Origin: Fontivita pretiosa
GTDB taxonomy: Bacteria; Planctomycetota; Phycisphaerae; Tepidisphaerales; Tepidisphaeraceae
Reading direction: 5' to 3'
Assembly (NCBI RefSeq): GCF_050410795.1
Contig: NZ_CP191258.1
Span: 2,728,001 to 2,792,000 of the forward strand
Length of the DNA: 64,000 nt
A program made the translations under genes and the position numbers. This document shows, one piece after another, positions 41,162-51,363 of the stretch (positions are counted from its first letter, which is position 1; each line of letters begins with the position of its first letter). The notes below the pieces were generated by a model. It did no database searches, was not told the DNA's origin, and saw only the letters and a list, made by a program, of their open reading frames with translations.

Positions 41162-44100
41162 CTATCCACCCCGCGCCGCCGGTTGTTGCACCTGCGGCTC
41201 GCGCTGCTGCATCGCTGGTCCCGCCGGCGCCCGCACCGGGAACGGCGGCGGCTTGGGTCGCTCCACCGGTTTTTCCTTCATCATTCGCATCATCTCCTGG
41301 ATCGCACGATCCAGTTGCGGATCACGTCCGGCGACGTAGTCCTCCGGGCGGTAGTCCACCTCGATGTCCGGCGAAACCCCGACGTTCTCGATGCTCCAGC
41401 CGCGCTTGGCATCCCACCACGCAAACTCGGGCTGACTGCTGGCGCCGGCATCGACGAATCGCTTGTCCATGCGGATTCCGATCACCCCGCCCCACGTCCG
41501 TTTTCCGATCAGCGGCCCCAGGCCCATGGTCCGGAAGCTGTCGGGGAAGATGTCGCCGTCGGAGCCCGCGTGCTCGTTGATGAGCACACACTTGTAGCCC
41601 GCGTGCGCCCGCTCCGGATAGGTCGCGTTCATCCCCCGCCTCGGCATCATGTATGCCCAGATCCTGCGATTCAGCTTCTCGATGAGCATCTGTGACACGA
41701 ACCCGCCGTGGTTCGAGCGGTCGTCGATGATCAGCGCGTCCTTCTCCGTCTGCGGGTAGAAGCCCTCGATGAACTTGATCAGTCCCTGCGCGCTCATGTC
41801 CGGCAGATGCAGGTATCCGATCCGGCCACTGCTCCTGTCTTCCACGTACTGGCGGTTGCGGCGGCACCAGTCGGCATATCGCAGCTCGCGTTCGCCGCGC
41901 AGCGTCTTGATCTGAATATCCCGCGCGTCGCTGCGGTCGGCCCTGGAGCAGACCGTCAGCAGCACCTCGACGCCCGCGAGGTTAACCAGCCGCGCGCTGA
42001 CGTTGTCGCCCGGCCCAAGTTCGCGCCCGTTGATGGCCAGCAGGTAGTCGCCGTCGCGCACGTTGGCGTGGCTCATCGTCAGCGGCGCCTCGATGTCCGT
42101 CTCCCACGGCTCGGGACGGAGCACGCGGACAAAGCGATGCAGCCCGGTTTCCTTGTCGATCTCGATGTCGGCGCCGAGCGCGCCGACGGCGACGGGTTTT
42201 GGCGGCTGAAACGTGCTGTCGCCCCCGAAGACATACGTGTGCGATGTGCCCAGTTCCCCGATGAGCTGACCGATCAGGTCGTTCAGCTCTCCGCGGCTGC
42301 CCACACGCTCCAGCAGCGGCTCGTACTTCTTCTTCATCGCCGGCCAGTCCACGCCCACCATGTTCTGAGCCCAGTAGAAGTCTCGTTGAAGCCGCCAGGC
42401 CTCGGCGAAGATCTGTCGCCATTCGTCGCTCGGATTCACTTGAAGCGGAAGCTGGTCCAGGGCCACCTTCTCCTCGATCTCGTTGCCCGGCTTGCTCGAC
42501 GTGTCCGCCACGAGAATCTGCTTGCGGTCCTTCTGCCAGGCGATTCGTTTGCCGTCGCGGCTGAGCACGTAGCTGCGCAGCCCTTCAATGAACGTCTCCT
42601 CCTTGCGTTTTTTGAAGTCGTAGACCTGGAGCTTGCCATCGGCGCGGAAACCATCGCCCTCTGAGTGCTGATCGTGGTCGCCCATCCCCCGGGTCGGACT
42701 CACGATCCAGTAAATCTTCCCCTCCCCCGCCGACAGCGCGCTGCAGTTCTCCCCCTTGCCTGGAAGCTCAACGACGCGCTGGCGAATACCATCAAGGTCA
42801 ATCTTCACTTCAGGCAACTTCTTCGGCGTCTTCTCGTCCTTCGTGCCCTCATCCTTCTTCCGCTCCTCCTGATCTTCAGTGCCCCTGGCTTCGTCCGACT
42901 CCCGCGTCGCCGATGTCGATGTCGTCGATCCGTCGTTCGTGTCCTTGTGCTTCGGATCCTCCAGTAATTCCTCCGCCAGCAGCGGGCTTCTGCCTTCCCT
43001 GGCCAGAATGACGATGCACGGCTTGGCCGAGCGCGTCACAAGGAAGCTCATATCCAGGTCATCCATGTATGGCCGAAATACACGGTTCGACAGGAAGTAG
43101 AGGTACTTGCCCTGCGGGTCCCAGGCCGGGCTGTAGTCATTCGTGAATCCGGCGCTGATGCGCTGGATCGTCCCCGTCGCCAGTTCGTACAGGTACACCG
43201 ACCGCACGCGGTTGTCGTCATATTTCGTGTAAGCGAGCCACTTGCCGTCGGGAGAGAATGTGTATTCCGTCAGCTCCCAGTTCTTGTCTTGATCGACCTG
43301 CTTCGTCTCGGTCGTTTCCGCATCGACGATATAGAGGGTTCCGGTGAGATCAGCATAGGCGATGTGCTTCGAGTCCGCCGACCAGATGGGCTGAAAAATC
43401 CAGCCTTTCTCGCCGCGCGTGAGGATGCGGTGCTTCTCGCGTCCCGCAGCGTCGTAAACCGCCAGTTCCTGCTCGCCGCTCTCGTCCGTGATGCAGACGA
43501 TCTGCTTCGCATCCGGCGAAAACGCGGGGGCGCGCTGGCGAATGGCCGAATCTTCCGGGGTAACCTGGATGATCCTGCCGCCCGGCCTGGCGGGTGCGTT
43601 CCAGATCTCGCCTCGCGAGCTCACCACAACCCGCCTGCCGTCGTCGCTGATGGCGAAGCTCTCGGTCGTCTTGCTTGCGTCCTGCACGTGGCGACGCTCT
43701 CGAATCCGATCCGACGGCAGCATCAACTCGATCTTCCGCGACTCGCCCGTCGCAACGTCCATTACCCACAGGTCTGCCGCCGTCGTATAGGCGATCGACT
43801 TGCCGTCGGTGTCGGCGTTGCGGACGTCGTAGTCAACGTGTCTGGTGACCTGCCTGGCGTCCGAGCCATCCGGCCTGCTCGACCAGATGTTCATCGGATA
43901 GGTGCGCTCGGACAGATAGTAAACCCGATCCCCAATCCACATCGGGTGCTGCTCGACGGCCTGACCGTCGGTCATCGCCCAGAACCTGCCCGACTGCATG
44001 TCGCCGATCCAGATCCTGGGCGCCGTGCCTCCGCGGTAACGCTTCCACGTGCCGTTCCACAGGAACTGGTTAAACGCGACGAGCTTCCCGTCGCCAGAGA

Positions 44101-44596
44101 ACGCCGCCGCTTCGCACTTGCCGACCCTGACCACTTCGGGTTGCCCCCCGTCGGCGGAAACCTGATACAACGTGCTGTCGGTGTCCAGCCCGCTGCGACG
44201 GGCGCGGAACAGCACGTGCTTTCCATCCGGCGTCCACCCCGCGCACTCCTCGCGCGCCGGGTCGTACGTCAACCGCCGCGGTTCTCCGCCCTCGCTGCTC
44301 ATCACGTAGATGTCGCTGTTGCCATCGTAATCCGCCGTGAGCGCGATCCGGGTCCCATCCGGGCTGAACCGCGCGAACATCTCATTGGCCGGATGCGATG
44401 TCAGCCGCACCGCCAGCCCGCCAAAAGTCGTGATCTTCCACAAGTCACCTTCGGCGGTGAAGACGATCCGGTCCCCATGAATCGTCGGCCAGCGGCAATA
44501 CGCCGGCACGCCAGCACGGCCCGCCGCACAAACAGAGGCGAGCGACGCAAGAAAGCTGAAGACGCTGATCGTGAGATAACAGAAGCGAAGGCGCAC
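41162..44596 (-). CDS. Tricorn-type S41 protease, secreted
   Basis: A 1144-residue protein with an N-terminal signal sequence (FCYLTISVFSFLASLASVCA). Residues about 35-560 form TolB/PD40-like propeller repeats (FSPDGTRIALTAD, TPDGKHVLF, FSPDGKWLAY). About 600-650 is charged and low-complexity. A core helical region, a PDZ-like segment (AVGALGADIEIDKET...DGDYLLAINGRELG) and the S41 catalytic domain with the Ser in NEHAGSDGDIFPDSF follow. It degrades peptides, probably in the periplasm. Ends Pro/Gln-rich. A common single gene in planctomycetes and relatives. Confidence 0.93.
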   Translation of the reverse strand: MRLRFCYLTISVFSFLASLASVCAAGRAGVPAYCRWPTIHGDRIVFTAEGDLWKITTFGGLAVRLTSHPANEMFARFSPDGTRIALTADYDGNSDIYVMSSEGGEPRRLTYDPAREECAGWTPDGKHVLFRARRSGLDTDSTLYQVSADGGQPEVVRVGKCEAAAFSGDGKLVAFNQFLWNGTWKRYRGGTAPRIWIGDMQSGRFWAMTDGQAVEQHPMWIGDRVYYLSERTYPMNIWSSRPDGSDARQVTRHVDYDVRNADTDGKSIAYTTAADLWVMDVATGESRKIELMLPSDRIRERRHVQDASKTTESFAISDDGRRVVVSSRGEIWNAPARPGGRIIQVTPEDSAIRQRAPAFSPDAKQIVCITDESGEQELAVYDAAGREKHRILTRGEKGWIFQPIWSADSKHIAYADLTGTLYIVDAETTETKQVDQDKNWELTEYTFSPDGKWLAYTKYDDNRVRSVYLYELATGTIQRISAGFTNDYSPAWDPQGKYLYFLSNRVFRPYMDDLDMSFLVTRSAKPCIVILAREGRSPLLAEELLEDPKHKDTNDGSTTSTSATRESDEARGTEDQEERKKDEGTKDEKTPKKLPEVKIDLDGIRQRVVELPGKGENCSALSAGEGKIYWIVSPTRGMGDHDQHSEGDGFRADGKLQVYDFKKRKEETFIEGLRSYVLSRDGKRIAWQKDRKQILVADTSSKPGNEIEEKVALDQLPLQVNPSDEWRQIFAEAWRLQRDFYWAQNMVGVDWPAMKKKYEPLLERVGSRGELNDLIGQLIGELGTSHTYVFGGDSTFQPPKPVAVGALGADIEIDKETGLHRFVRVLRPEPWETDIEAPLTMSHANVRDGDYLLAINGRELGPGDNVSARLVNLAGVEVLLTVCSRADRSDARDIQIKTLRGERELRYADWCRRNRQYVEDRSSGRIGYLHLPDMSAQGLIKFIEGFYPQTEKDALIIDDRSNHGGFVSQMLIEKLNRRIWAYMMPRRGMNATYPERAHAGYKCVLINEHAGSDGDIFPDSFRTMGLGPLIGKRTWGGVIGIRMDKRFVDAGASSQPEFAWWDAKRGWSIENVGVSPDIEVDYRPEDYVAGRDPQLDRAIQEMMRMMKEKPVERPKPPPFPVRAPAGPAMQQREPQVQQPAARGG

Positions 44597-44677
44597 GTTG
44601 ACCTCCCGGATCGGGTGCTGCTGTACCTGCCGGAGCGTGGCAGCTCGAACCTTATACCACGACTCAGCGGAAGTTCA

Positions 44678-45010
44678 TCAGGAATTGCCGAATGCGGCAG
44701 CCCGGCAGGGGAGATGGCTCTTGAGCACCAGCCGTCCGCGCACGCCGCGGGCAATGGCCGATTCCCCGCCGCCAGTGCGACCGCGCAAGCGGCTCGCGGT
44801 TCCACCCGCCAGAACGACCCGGCCGGTGAACTCCGGGCCGTTGTCGCTGCAAATGTGCCCGGGCACGCCGTGGGTCTCGAACAGGTACGTGAGCGTCTCC
44901 ACCACGGCCCTGGCCGTCAGCGAACGCTCCACCTCGATCGTCAAACACTCCCGCGCGAACTCATCCACCACCGGCAGCAGCTTCGGCTTCCGCCGATCGC
45001 GGCCGGCGGG
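44678..45010 (-). pseudogene. IS3-family transposase (OrfB) remnant
   Basis: The fragment reads RRKPKLLPVVDEFARECLTIEVERSLTARAVVETL and GVPGHICSDNGPEF, the first part of an rve integrase core with its second Asp. Sequence then loses homology after GPEFTGR, so the Glu is missing, as are the OrfA and the N-terminal half. A dead remnant upstream of the protease gene. Confidence 0.75.
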
Positions 45011-45135
45011 TGAGACCCTCGATGAGTGTGAATCGCAGGAAGCGTTGTCAGGGCCGGCAGATTCTCATAACCGGCGGATCAGGACAGGGGAGCAGGCCAC
45101 CTCAATGATGCGAAAACAGTCGCTCTGCCAGGTGA

Positions 45136-45642
45136 TTATGCGTCCAGGCGGGGGCCACGCAACTCGTGTGCGGCGCGCAGGCGCTTGTATTCGAGCCAGG
45201 TGATCACAATCACGAACAGGTCGAGCAGGGAAAGCGCCAGCAGCCAAGTCGAGCGAGTGTACGCGAAGCGATAGACCTGATACGCCAGGAACAGCCCGAA
45301 AGCGGCGATGGCGATCGGATACGCCCACCACCGCTTCCGCAACAGGGACCATACTAAGGCGAGCTTGACCGCGCCGTGCCACAGCAGGAACGTCGCGGCG
45401 AACACTTTGGTGTCGGTTGTAAGGTGCCGCGCCGAGCGCACGAGCGGACCCGCGATAAGGTCGTGCGGATCCTCGCTGAGCTCATGCTCCGTGAGTATCC
45501 GCAGGACCCCATTGATCTGATCGGGATTCACCAAGAACAAGAGGCTGCCGCCCACGACTTCGAGCATGCCGTCCAAGGCTTTGCCGATCAGGCCGATCTC
45601 AAACAGGCTGTGAATCACCTTGTTTTTGTCGCGGCGTTTCAT
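45136..45642 (-). CDS. DUF2127 membrane protein
   Basis: A 168-residue protein with four hydrophobic helices (about 14-38, 80-100, 106-125 and 130-148). The order IHSLFEIGLIGKALDGMLEVVGGSLL, DTKVFAATFLLWHGAVKLALVWSLL and the basic C-terminus match DUF2127. Function unknown. It is isolated between remnants, and GC-content style equals its surroundings. Confidence 0.8.
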   Translation of the reverse strand: MKRRDKNKVIHSLFEIGLIGKALDGMLEVVGGSLLFLVNPDQINGVLRILTEHELSEDPHDLIAGPLVRSARHLTTDTKVFAATFLLWHGAVKLALVWSLLRKRWWAYPIAIAAFGLFLAYQVYRFAYTRSTWLLALSLLDLFVIVITWLEYKRLRAAHELRGPRLDA

Positions 45643-45716
45643 GATCTCTCACTTGCCGGATAATCAAACCGTGAAGTGGCGAACTATGTGCTTCAGACCT
45701 GACCTGCCCCGCAGAT

Positions 45717-45971
45717 TCAGGTCCACTCGCCATGCAAGTTTAACCATCGTACCACGGCCTTCGCCTCCCTGATCAGAACAAGCCGTCCAGCGGTTCCGCT
45801 GAGGAATTGAACCGCGTATGCGCCGTCGCCCAGGCTTTGGCGAATGTTCTGCGGGCTGGATGTGGCCACCGAACCCAGTGCCGCCAGCAGGTAGCAGTCG
45901 CCAAGCTCGCGCAGGCGTGGCGGCGGGCGTGGGTGCAGAGGTTCTGGGGTGTTGTGCCTGCGGCAGGACAC
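45717..45971 (-). pseudogene. Calpain-like (C2) cysteine peptidase fragment
   Basis: LRELGDCYLLAALGSVATSSPQNIRQSL followed by GDGAYAVQFLSG is the calpain catalytic-Cys region (GxCxLLA). Only about 50 residues match. The His/Asn half of the active site and a plausible N-terminus are absent, and the tail after LSGTAGR is unrelated, so this is a leftover of a larger gene. Confidence 0.55.
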
Positions 45972-45979
45972 AGCGCCGC

Positions 45980-46900
45980 TCAGTGCGCTGATTGCAGGGC
46001 GTGGCAGATCAGCTCAAAGAGGCGATCGACCTCGCGGCGAGTCTCATCATCGAGCGTGTAGCCCACCGGACCGCGAACCAGCGTGTTGCGGAAAATGCCC
46101 TGCTTGACCAGCAGGTATTTCTCGACGGCCAGGAAACCGTCGAGGCTGGAGAGCATGGCGATCAGAGAGGAGACCGGCAGCGAGATCTGGTAGGCGCGGC
46201 GATCGTCGCCGGCGCACAGGGCGCGCCACAGCGCCACGATGGCGCGGATCAGGTCGGCGCCGGGCATGGTTCCGACGATGCCACGGCGGAAGCTGTCCAC
46301 CAGGGCGATGCCGCCGGTGCCCTCGAAGATGCGGGCCTTGCCCTCAGTAGCATCGCGCAGGGCGCTGAGCCTGGGCCCGATGGGCGTGGCTTCGGGCTTG
46401 AACATGACTTTGTGCGGCCCGCCGAATTCGCGCATGAGCCTGGCCTGAAGTGCGATGGACATGGGCCGGCCGACGTATCCGCTGGCGTCCTGGACGATCA
46501 CCGGCAGAGCGGTGGCGCTGATGATGCGCTGGTAGTAGCGGCTCAGCTCATCCTCGCCGAGGGCGACGGAGACGGGTGGAATGGCCATCAGGGCCGAGGC
46601 GCCGCAGGCTTCGGCGTGTTTGGCGTAGTTTTCGGCCAGTCGTGCGCTTTCGGCGCCGACGCTGATGATCACATCGCCACGATCGCGCCCGAAGCGGCAG
46701 GCAAGCTCGGCGAGCTGTCGCCGCTCGTCGCTGTCCAGCCGAAGCACTTCGGAGACCATCGCCAGCACGATCCCGTCGGCACCACAATCGTAGAGCCATT
46801 CGATTTCGCGCTGAAGGGTTGATACATCGATGGATTCATCGTCGCGATACGGCGTCTGAAACACCGGCAACACGCCCGACAGCTTCGACTGTTTTGCCAC
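45980..46900 (-). CDS. Dihydrodipicolinate synthase family aldolase
   Basis: A 306-residue TIM-barrel lyase started at GTG 46900 (VAKQSKLSGVLPVF), which has GGAG upstream; the longer frame has no support. VLPVFQTPYRDDESIDVSTLQREIEWL and GADGIVLAMVSEVLRLDSDERRQL are DapA-family. The Schiff-base Lys is probably in VMFKPEATPIGPR. The usual GTTGE motif is replaced by MVSEV, so the substrate is likely not aspartate semialdehyde; keto-deoxy sugars or sialic-acid-like acids are typical alternatives. No neighbouring gene identifies the substrate. Confidence 0.85.
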   Translation of the reverse strand: MAKQSKLSGVLPVFQTPYRDDESIDVSTLQREIEWLYDCGADGIVLAMVSEVLRLDSDERRQLAELACRFGRDRGDVIISVGAESARLAENYAKHAEACGASALMAIPPVSVALGEDELSRYYQRIISATALPVIVQDASGYVGRPMSIALQARLMREFGGPHKVMFKPEATPIGPRLSALRDATEGKARIFEGTGGIALVDSFRRGIVGTMPGADLIRAIVALWRALCAGDDRRAYQISLPVSSLIAMLSSLDGFLAVEKYLLVKQGIFRNTLVRGPVGYTLDDETRREVDRLFELICHALQSAH

Positions 46901-46974
46901 GCTCGACTCCAGCCTGAGTCCAGAAAGTTGACCCGTGAACGCACGAACGCCAGGGCGGAAAGTATACCGAGTTC

Positions 46975-48744
46975 TTATCCGCGCGCCACTGCGTGGGTGT
47001 GTTGTTCCCGGGAGTCGCACCCTGGGCCGGCCAGTCGAGCCAGCAGGAAGGTGCGGTCGTCGGCGGCGCGGTCCTGGGGTTGCAGTTGATTCAGCCTGTC
47101 GCGCAGGAGCTGCGCCAGGGCATCCAGATCGGCCGTCGGATTGGCGCGGCGCAGCGCCCGCAGTTCGTCGGCAAGCTGCGTGCAGCCCAGCATCTGGCCG
47201 TTGGCGTCGGCGATTTCGCTCAGGCCGTCGGTGTACATGAGAAGCAGTTCATGGCTGGCCAGGCGGTCGCGGGTGGATTCGATTCTGGGCTGCGGCAGTC
47301 CGAGCACGCAGTTCAGCGACGGCGTGAGTTGTCGCACGGAGGCATCGGGGGACAGGATGAACAGCGGGGGATGTCCGGCGTTGACGGTCTGGAATTCGCC
47401 GCTGGCCGGCTCGATGCAGACGGCCGCGGCGGTGGCGAACATGCCCTCATCCAGATACTGGCAGAGGTGTTCATTGAGCGTGAGGAACATGGTCTGAAGT
47501 GGCATTTGCGCGCGAACGGCGGCGTGGACCGCGGTGTGCAGAATGGAGCTGACCAGGGCGGCGGCAAGCCCCTTGCCGCTGACATCGGCGATGATCAACA
47601 GAACGCGTTGGCCGTCGGGCATCGGGATCACGTCCAGGTAATCTCCACCCACCTCCAGGCAGGGCTGGAAGCTGATGGCCAGGTCGAGCTGGCTGACGGC
47701 GGCGATCTGCCGGGCGGTGGGCAGGAGTCGCGCCTGGACCTGGCGCGCGCGTGCCAGCTCGAGTTTCATTGCGGCCTCGCGGATGTCGGCGGCGCGTATG
47801 CGGCGATTGGAGTGCGCCAGCTCGAACTGCTTAGCCGCCAGCGACACCAGAGCCAGCCAGTCGCCGGTGCCCTGTTCGGCGGGCAGGGTCACGTACAGCA
47901 CGCCGTGCTGGCTGTTGGAGAGGCTCAAGGGGCAGGCGATGGCGGCGAGCTGTCGGACGTCGATGGACTGTGCGACATCGATCGCGCCGCCGCCGGGCGC
48001 GGCGAAGCTGGTGACGCCGCTGGCCATCACCGCCGTCCCGCCGCTGACCGCCGCCTTCAGCAGCGTGCGCGACACATGCGGCGGATCGTCGCGCCATCGC
48101 TCGGAGCAGACCTGCTGGCCGAGCATCACCGGCGGAGACTGGCCGTCGTCGGGGATCCGCAACACCAGTGCCGTGCGACCGCGAAACTCGGGGTGGACCA
48201 GCAACTCGCACAATTCCCGGCAGCAAGCCTGCTCGTCATCCAGTTCGGCCAGGCGATTGCCAAGCTCGCTGAGCATGTCGTGATGAAGGATGTTGATGTT
48301 GGCCGGGGGAAACTCCTCCAGACGCTGGACGCGTCCCAGCTCGCTGTCGGACATGGTGAGCACGGAGGTGTGCTGGCTGGCGAGGTCGGTGGGTTGCGAT
48401 GCTGATGGATGAGGCGAATCGATGTCCTGGCGAAGCCGCAGCACGAACGGCCCGATGCGGATCACGTCTCCGGGTCGCAGCCGCTGCTGGGCGCGAACCG
48501 GCGCGCCGTTGACGATGGTTCCGTTGCGGCTGCCCACGTCGCGAATGGCCCATTGCCCCTGGGCGTCGGGAATCAGTTCGGCATGTCGGCGTGAAACGGC
48601 GGCGTCGCGCAGGCGAATCTGCGCCCGCGGCGAGCGGCCAAGATCGCGCGGGTCCTGGCCCTGAAGCTCGATGCTGCGCCTGCCGTCCGGACCGGTGATC
48701 TCCAGGCGGGCGCGGATGGCCGTGTTGGGTTGGAGGCTGTTCAT
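46975..48744 (-). CDS. FHA-GAF-SpoIIE-type (PP2C) phosphatase
   Basis: A 589-residue signalling protein. FHA at about 10-105 (GRSPRAQIRLRD, SRRHAEL, VGSRNGTIVNG), a GAF-like domain at about 160-330, a helical linker (EAAMKLELARARQVQARLLP) and an RsbU/SpoIIE catalytic domain at about 365-575 with LEVGGDYLDV, IADVSGKGLAAAL, VNAGHPPLFI and MYTDGLSE. It should dephosphorylate a Ser/Thr-phosphorylated anti-sigma-antagonist in a partner-switching pathway; FHA would tie it to a Ser/Thr kinase. No kinase or antagonist gene is adjacent. Confidence 0.93.
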   Translation of the reverse strand: MNSLQPNTAIRARLEITGPDGRRSIELQGQDPRDLGRSPRAQIRLRDAAVSRRHAELIPDAQGQWAIRDVGSRNGTIVNGAPVRAQQRLRPGDVIRIGPFVLRLRQDIDSPHPSASQPTDLASQHTSVLTMSDSELGRVQRLEEFPPANINILHHDMLSELGNRLAELDDEQACCRELCELLVHPEFRGRTALVLRIPDDGQSPPVMLGQQVCSERWRDDPPHVSRTLLKAAVSGGTAVMASGVTSFAAPGGGAIDVAQSIDVRQLAAIACPLSLSNSQHGVLYVTLPAEQGTGDWLALVSLAAKQFELAHSNRRIRAADIREAAMKLELARARQVQARLLPTARQIAAVSQLDLAISFQPCLEVGGDYLDVIPMPDGQRVLLIIADVSGKGLAAALVSSILHTAVHAAVRAQMPLQTMFLTLNEHLCQYLDEGMFATAAAVCIEPASGEFQTVNAGHPPLFILSPDASVRQLTPSLNCVLGLPQPRIESTRDRLASHELLLMYTDGLSEIADANGQMLGCTQLADELRALRRANPTADLDALAQLLRDRLNQLQPQDRAADDRTFLLARLAGPGCDSREQHTHAVARG

Positions 48745-48787
48745 CAGCGTCGCCCCGGCGCCCCGCGCGGAATTGTTGGCTGCGCCG

Positions 48788-50032
48788 TTATCCCGGACCC
48801 AGGCTCACGATCGTCATCGGATCAAAGGGAAAATCGTCCATCAACTGCCGCAGCGTGTCGGTGGTGATGGCGTTGAGCGTGGCCATGTCCTGCTCCAGCG
48901 AGCGATACTCGCCGGTGTAGATCCACATGCCACCGATGGCACGCATCCGCCCGATGGGCACTTCTCCGCCCAGGACGATGCTGGAGGCGATCTTGTTCCT
49001 GGCGCGTTCGACCTCGTCGTCGTTGAGGTCTTTTTTGACTCGCTGCAACTCCGAAAGCGCGATGTCCAGTGCCTTGGCGGCGCGTTCCGGGCCGGTGGTG
49101 ATCGCCAGAAAGAAGCTGCCGCAGCCGTCGTGTGGGTAGAAGCTGAAGTCGGCTTCCTCGGCGATGGCGTTATCGACCAAAGCCCAGTAGAAGCGGCTGC
49201 CGTCGCTGTCGCCGATCACATCCGAGAGCACGCGTGCGGCGAAGCGGCGTTCGTCCTGGGCACTGGGGCCTGGGGTCATGCCCATGAGGTACTGGCGGTT
49301 GAGTCGCGGGTCGGTCAGGTGCTCGCGTTTGGGGGAATAGATCGGCGGCGGCTGGACGCGCCGGGCGCTGACCGGCGCCCAGCTTCCGCAATATTTGTCC
49401 GCCCACCTGACCACCTGATCGAAGTCCATCCGCCCGGTCACCGCCAGCACCATGTTCCCCGGACCATACCGCCGGGCGAAATAGTTGGCCATCGCGTCGC
49501 GATCGAGCTTCTGAATGGTCTGCGGCGAGCCGAGGATGCTCTGGCCAAGCGGGTGGCTGCCGAAATGCAACTGGTTGAGCCTCTCCCACAGCCGATGTCC
49601 CGGATCGTCCAGGTACATGGCGATTTCCTCGAGGATGACGTTTTTCTCGGTGATGAAATCCTCCAGGCGAATTGCCGGACGCAGCAGGTGCGAGAGGTGT
49701 TCGATGACCCGCTCGGTGAATTCGGGCAGGACGTTGGCGTAGTAGGCGGTCATCTCCTGCGTGGTGAAGGCGTTGTAATGCGCTCCGATCTCGTCGAAGA
49801 TGCGGTTGACATCCTCCCAGGTGTACTTTTCCGACCCCTTGAACATCATGTGTTCCAGGAAATGAGAAACGCCATTGATCTCCGGCGGCTCATCCCGCGA
49901 ACCGGTCTTGACGAAAAAGCCCGCCGCGAATGAATGAGAGTCGGGGTTGATCTCGGCGATGATGTCCAGGCCGTTGGCCAGACGATGATGATGGAATTCC
50001 AGGGGCATGAGACTCTGATTCAAGGTTGTCAT
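48788..50032 (-). CDS. M16 zinc peptidase, catalytic subunit
   Basis: A 414-residue insulinase/processing-peptidase protein. HFLEHMMFKG (HxxEH at 57-61) with a distal Glu in VILEEI (135/136) gives the inverted zinc site. The start ATG 50032 (MTTLNQSLMPLEF) is used; the further upstream frame overlaps the partner gene and looks like a shadow. The partner subunit gene is immediately upstream on the same strand. Together they resemble the active/inactive PMP-type heterodimer that cleaves peptides. Cell location is uncertain; no signal peptide. Confidence 0.92.
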   Translation of the reverse strand: MTTLNQSLMPLEFHHHRLANGLDIIAEINPDSHSFAAGFFVKTGSRDEPPEINGVSHFLEHMMFKGSEKYTWEDVNRIFDEIGAHYNAFTTQEMTAYYANVLPEFTERVIEHLSHLLRPAIRLEDFITEKNVILEEIAMYLDDPGHRLWERLNQLHFGSHPLGQSILGSPQTIQKLDRDAMANYFARRYGPGNMVLAVTGRMDFDQVVRWADKYCGSWAPVSARRVQPPPIYSPKREHLTDPRLNRQYLMGMTPGPSAQDERRFAARVLSDVIGDSDGSRFYWALVDNAIAEEADFSFYPHDGCGSFFLAITTGPERAAKALDIALSELQRVKKDLNDDEVERARNKIASSIVLGGEVPIGRMRAIGGMWIYTGEYRSLEQDMATLNAITTDTLRQLMDDFPFDPMTIVSLGPG

Positions 50033-50127
50033 TCGCACGCGGTCACGATGTTGCACACTCCGGTCCTGGCCGCCCATCCAGATTCGGCGATCGAACCGCC
50101 GGGTATGCCGGCCCGGTCGCCGGGCCT

Positions 50128-51363
50128 TCATGTCGGCAACTTCAATTCCCTGGGTCCGACGACGACGATGGTGAACGGCCCGGGCCTGTTATTCTTCAGA
50201 TACGCATTGACCTGATCGACAGTGATCGAGTCGATGGCGGCGGAGATTTCGTCAAGCGTTCGGATCCGCCCGCGGATGAAATAGTCGTGGGCGATGGCAC
50301 CGGCGCGGGCGGAGGTCGATTCGCCGGACATGATGATGCTGGCCTTCAGACCGATCTTGGCGCGGTCCAGCTCCTGCTGGGTGACGCCTTCACTGAGCCG
50401 ATACAGTTCGGCGACGAAGCAGTCGAGCGTGGCCTGGGCGCGTTCGTTGGTGGTTCCTGCGTAACCCATCACGCTTCCATATCCCTTGAGGCTGGAGTAG
50501 CTGGCGCCCACGGAGTAGCACAGTCCGCGTTTTTCCCGCAGCTCGGTGAACAGTCGCCCGCTCATGCCTCCGCTGAGACATTCCACGGACATGCGCGCCG
50601 TGTAGTAGTCCGGGTGGGTTTCCGGCACGGAGTTGTAGGCGATGCCGATGTGCGTCTGCTCGCTGCTGGTCTGCTCGAAGTGGTAGTTTCCCGGAGGCGG
50701 CAGGACGTCCAGCGGCTGCGGCACCCGCCCGTTCCAGTCTCCAAAAACCCGCGCGACCGCATCCCTGACCTGCTGGAAATCGATGTTGCCGGCCAGCGAG
50801 ATGATCGAATCTCGCGCGTGATAGCGCGTGGCGAAATCGGCGCGGCACAGTTCCAGGGTCAGCTTCTGAAGATGCTCCTTCTGTCCCATGGCGTTTCGCC
50901 CGAAGGGCCTGGGCCAGTGCCACTCACGCAGCTTGATGAAGACCTTGGTGCGGGGCTCGTCGTCGATGCCGGCCAGCGCCTGAAGCGCCAGGTCCCTGGC
51001 CGCGTGGAATCCGGCCTCGGGAAGATGCGGACGCTGGACGATGTCGGCGTAGGCATCCAGCGATTCGATGACTTTTGCGGCGACTGCGGCACAGGCAAAG
51101 CGCGTATGATGCACGCCCACGCCGCTGGAGCGTTGCAGTCCCAGACGATCGAGGTATTCGGTGAGTTGGCGGCTGTCGCGGGATCCTGCGCCGCGCAGGA
51201 CCAGCTCGCCCAGCACGGTGGCAGCGCCGCAGTAGTCTGGCGGGTCGTTGGCGGCGCCCGCCGGAACCAGCAGCGTCATTGCCGCCGACTGCATCGCGGG
51301 CATCTTCTCGCACACAAGCGTCAGGCCGTTCTGGAAAGTGTGCTGAAAGTATCGTTCGGACAA
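50128..51363 (-). CDS. M16 peptidase-like protein lacking the zinc motif
   Basis: A 411-residue M16 fold. At the zinc-site position it reads YCGAATVLGELVL, with no HxxEH, so it cannot bind zinc as usual. The C-terminal half has the REKRGLCYSVGASYSSLKGYG segment that supplies substrate-binding Arg/Tyr in partner subunits. It precedes the catalytic gene by about 95 bases in the same orientation. Likely the non-catalytic half of the heterodimer. Confidence 0.92.
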   Translation of the reverse strand: MSERYFQHTFQNGLTLVCEKMPAMQSAAMTLLVPAGAANDPPDYCGAATVLGELVLRGAGSRDSRQLTEYLDRLGLQRSSGVGVHHTRFACAAVAAKVIESLDAYADIVQRPHLPEAGFHAARDLALQALAGIDDEPRTKVFIKLREWHWPRPFGRNAMGQKEHLQKLTLELCRADFATRYHARDSIISLAGNIDFQQVRDAVARVFGDWNGRVPQPLDVLPPPGNYHFEQTSSEQTHIGIAYNSVPETHPDYYTARMSVECLSGGMSGRLFTELREKRGLCYSVGASYSSLKGYGSVMGYAGTTNERAQATLDCFVAELYRLSEGVTQQELDRAKIGLKASIIMSGESTSARAGAIAHDYFIRGRIRTLDEISAAIDSITVDQVNAYLKNNRPGPFTIVVVGPRELKLPT

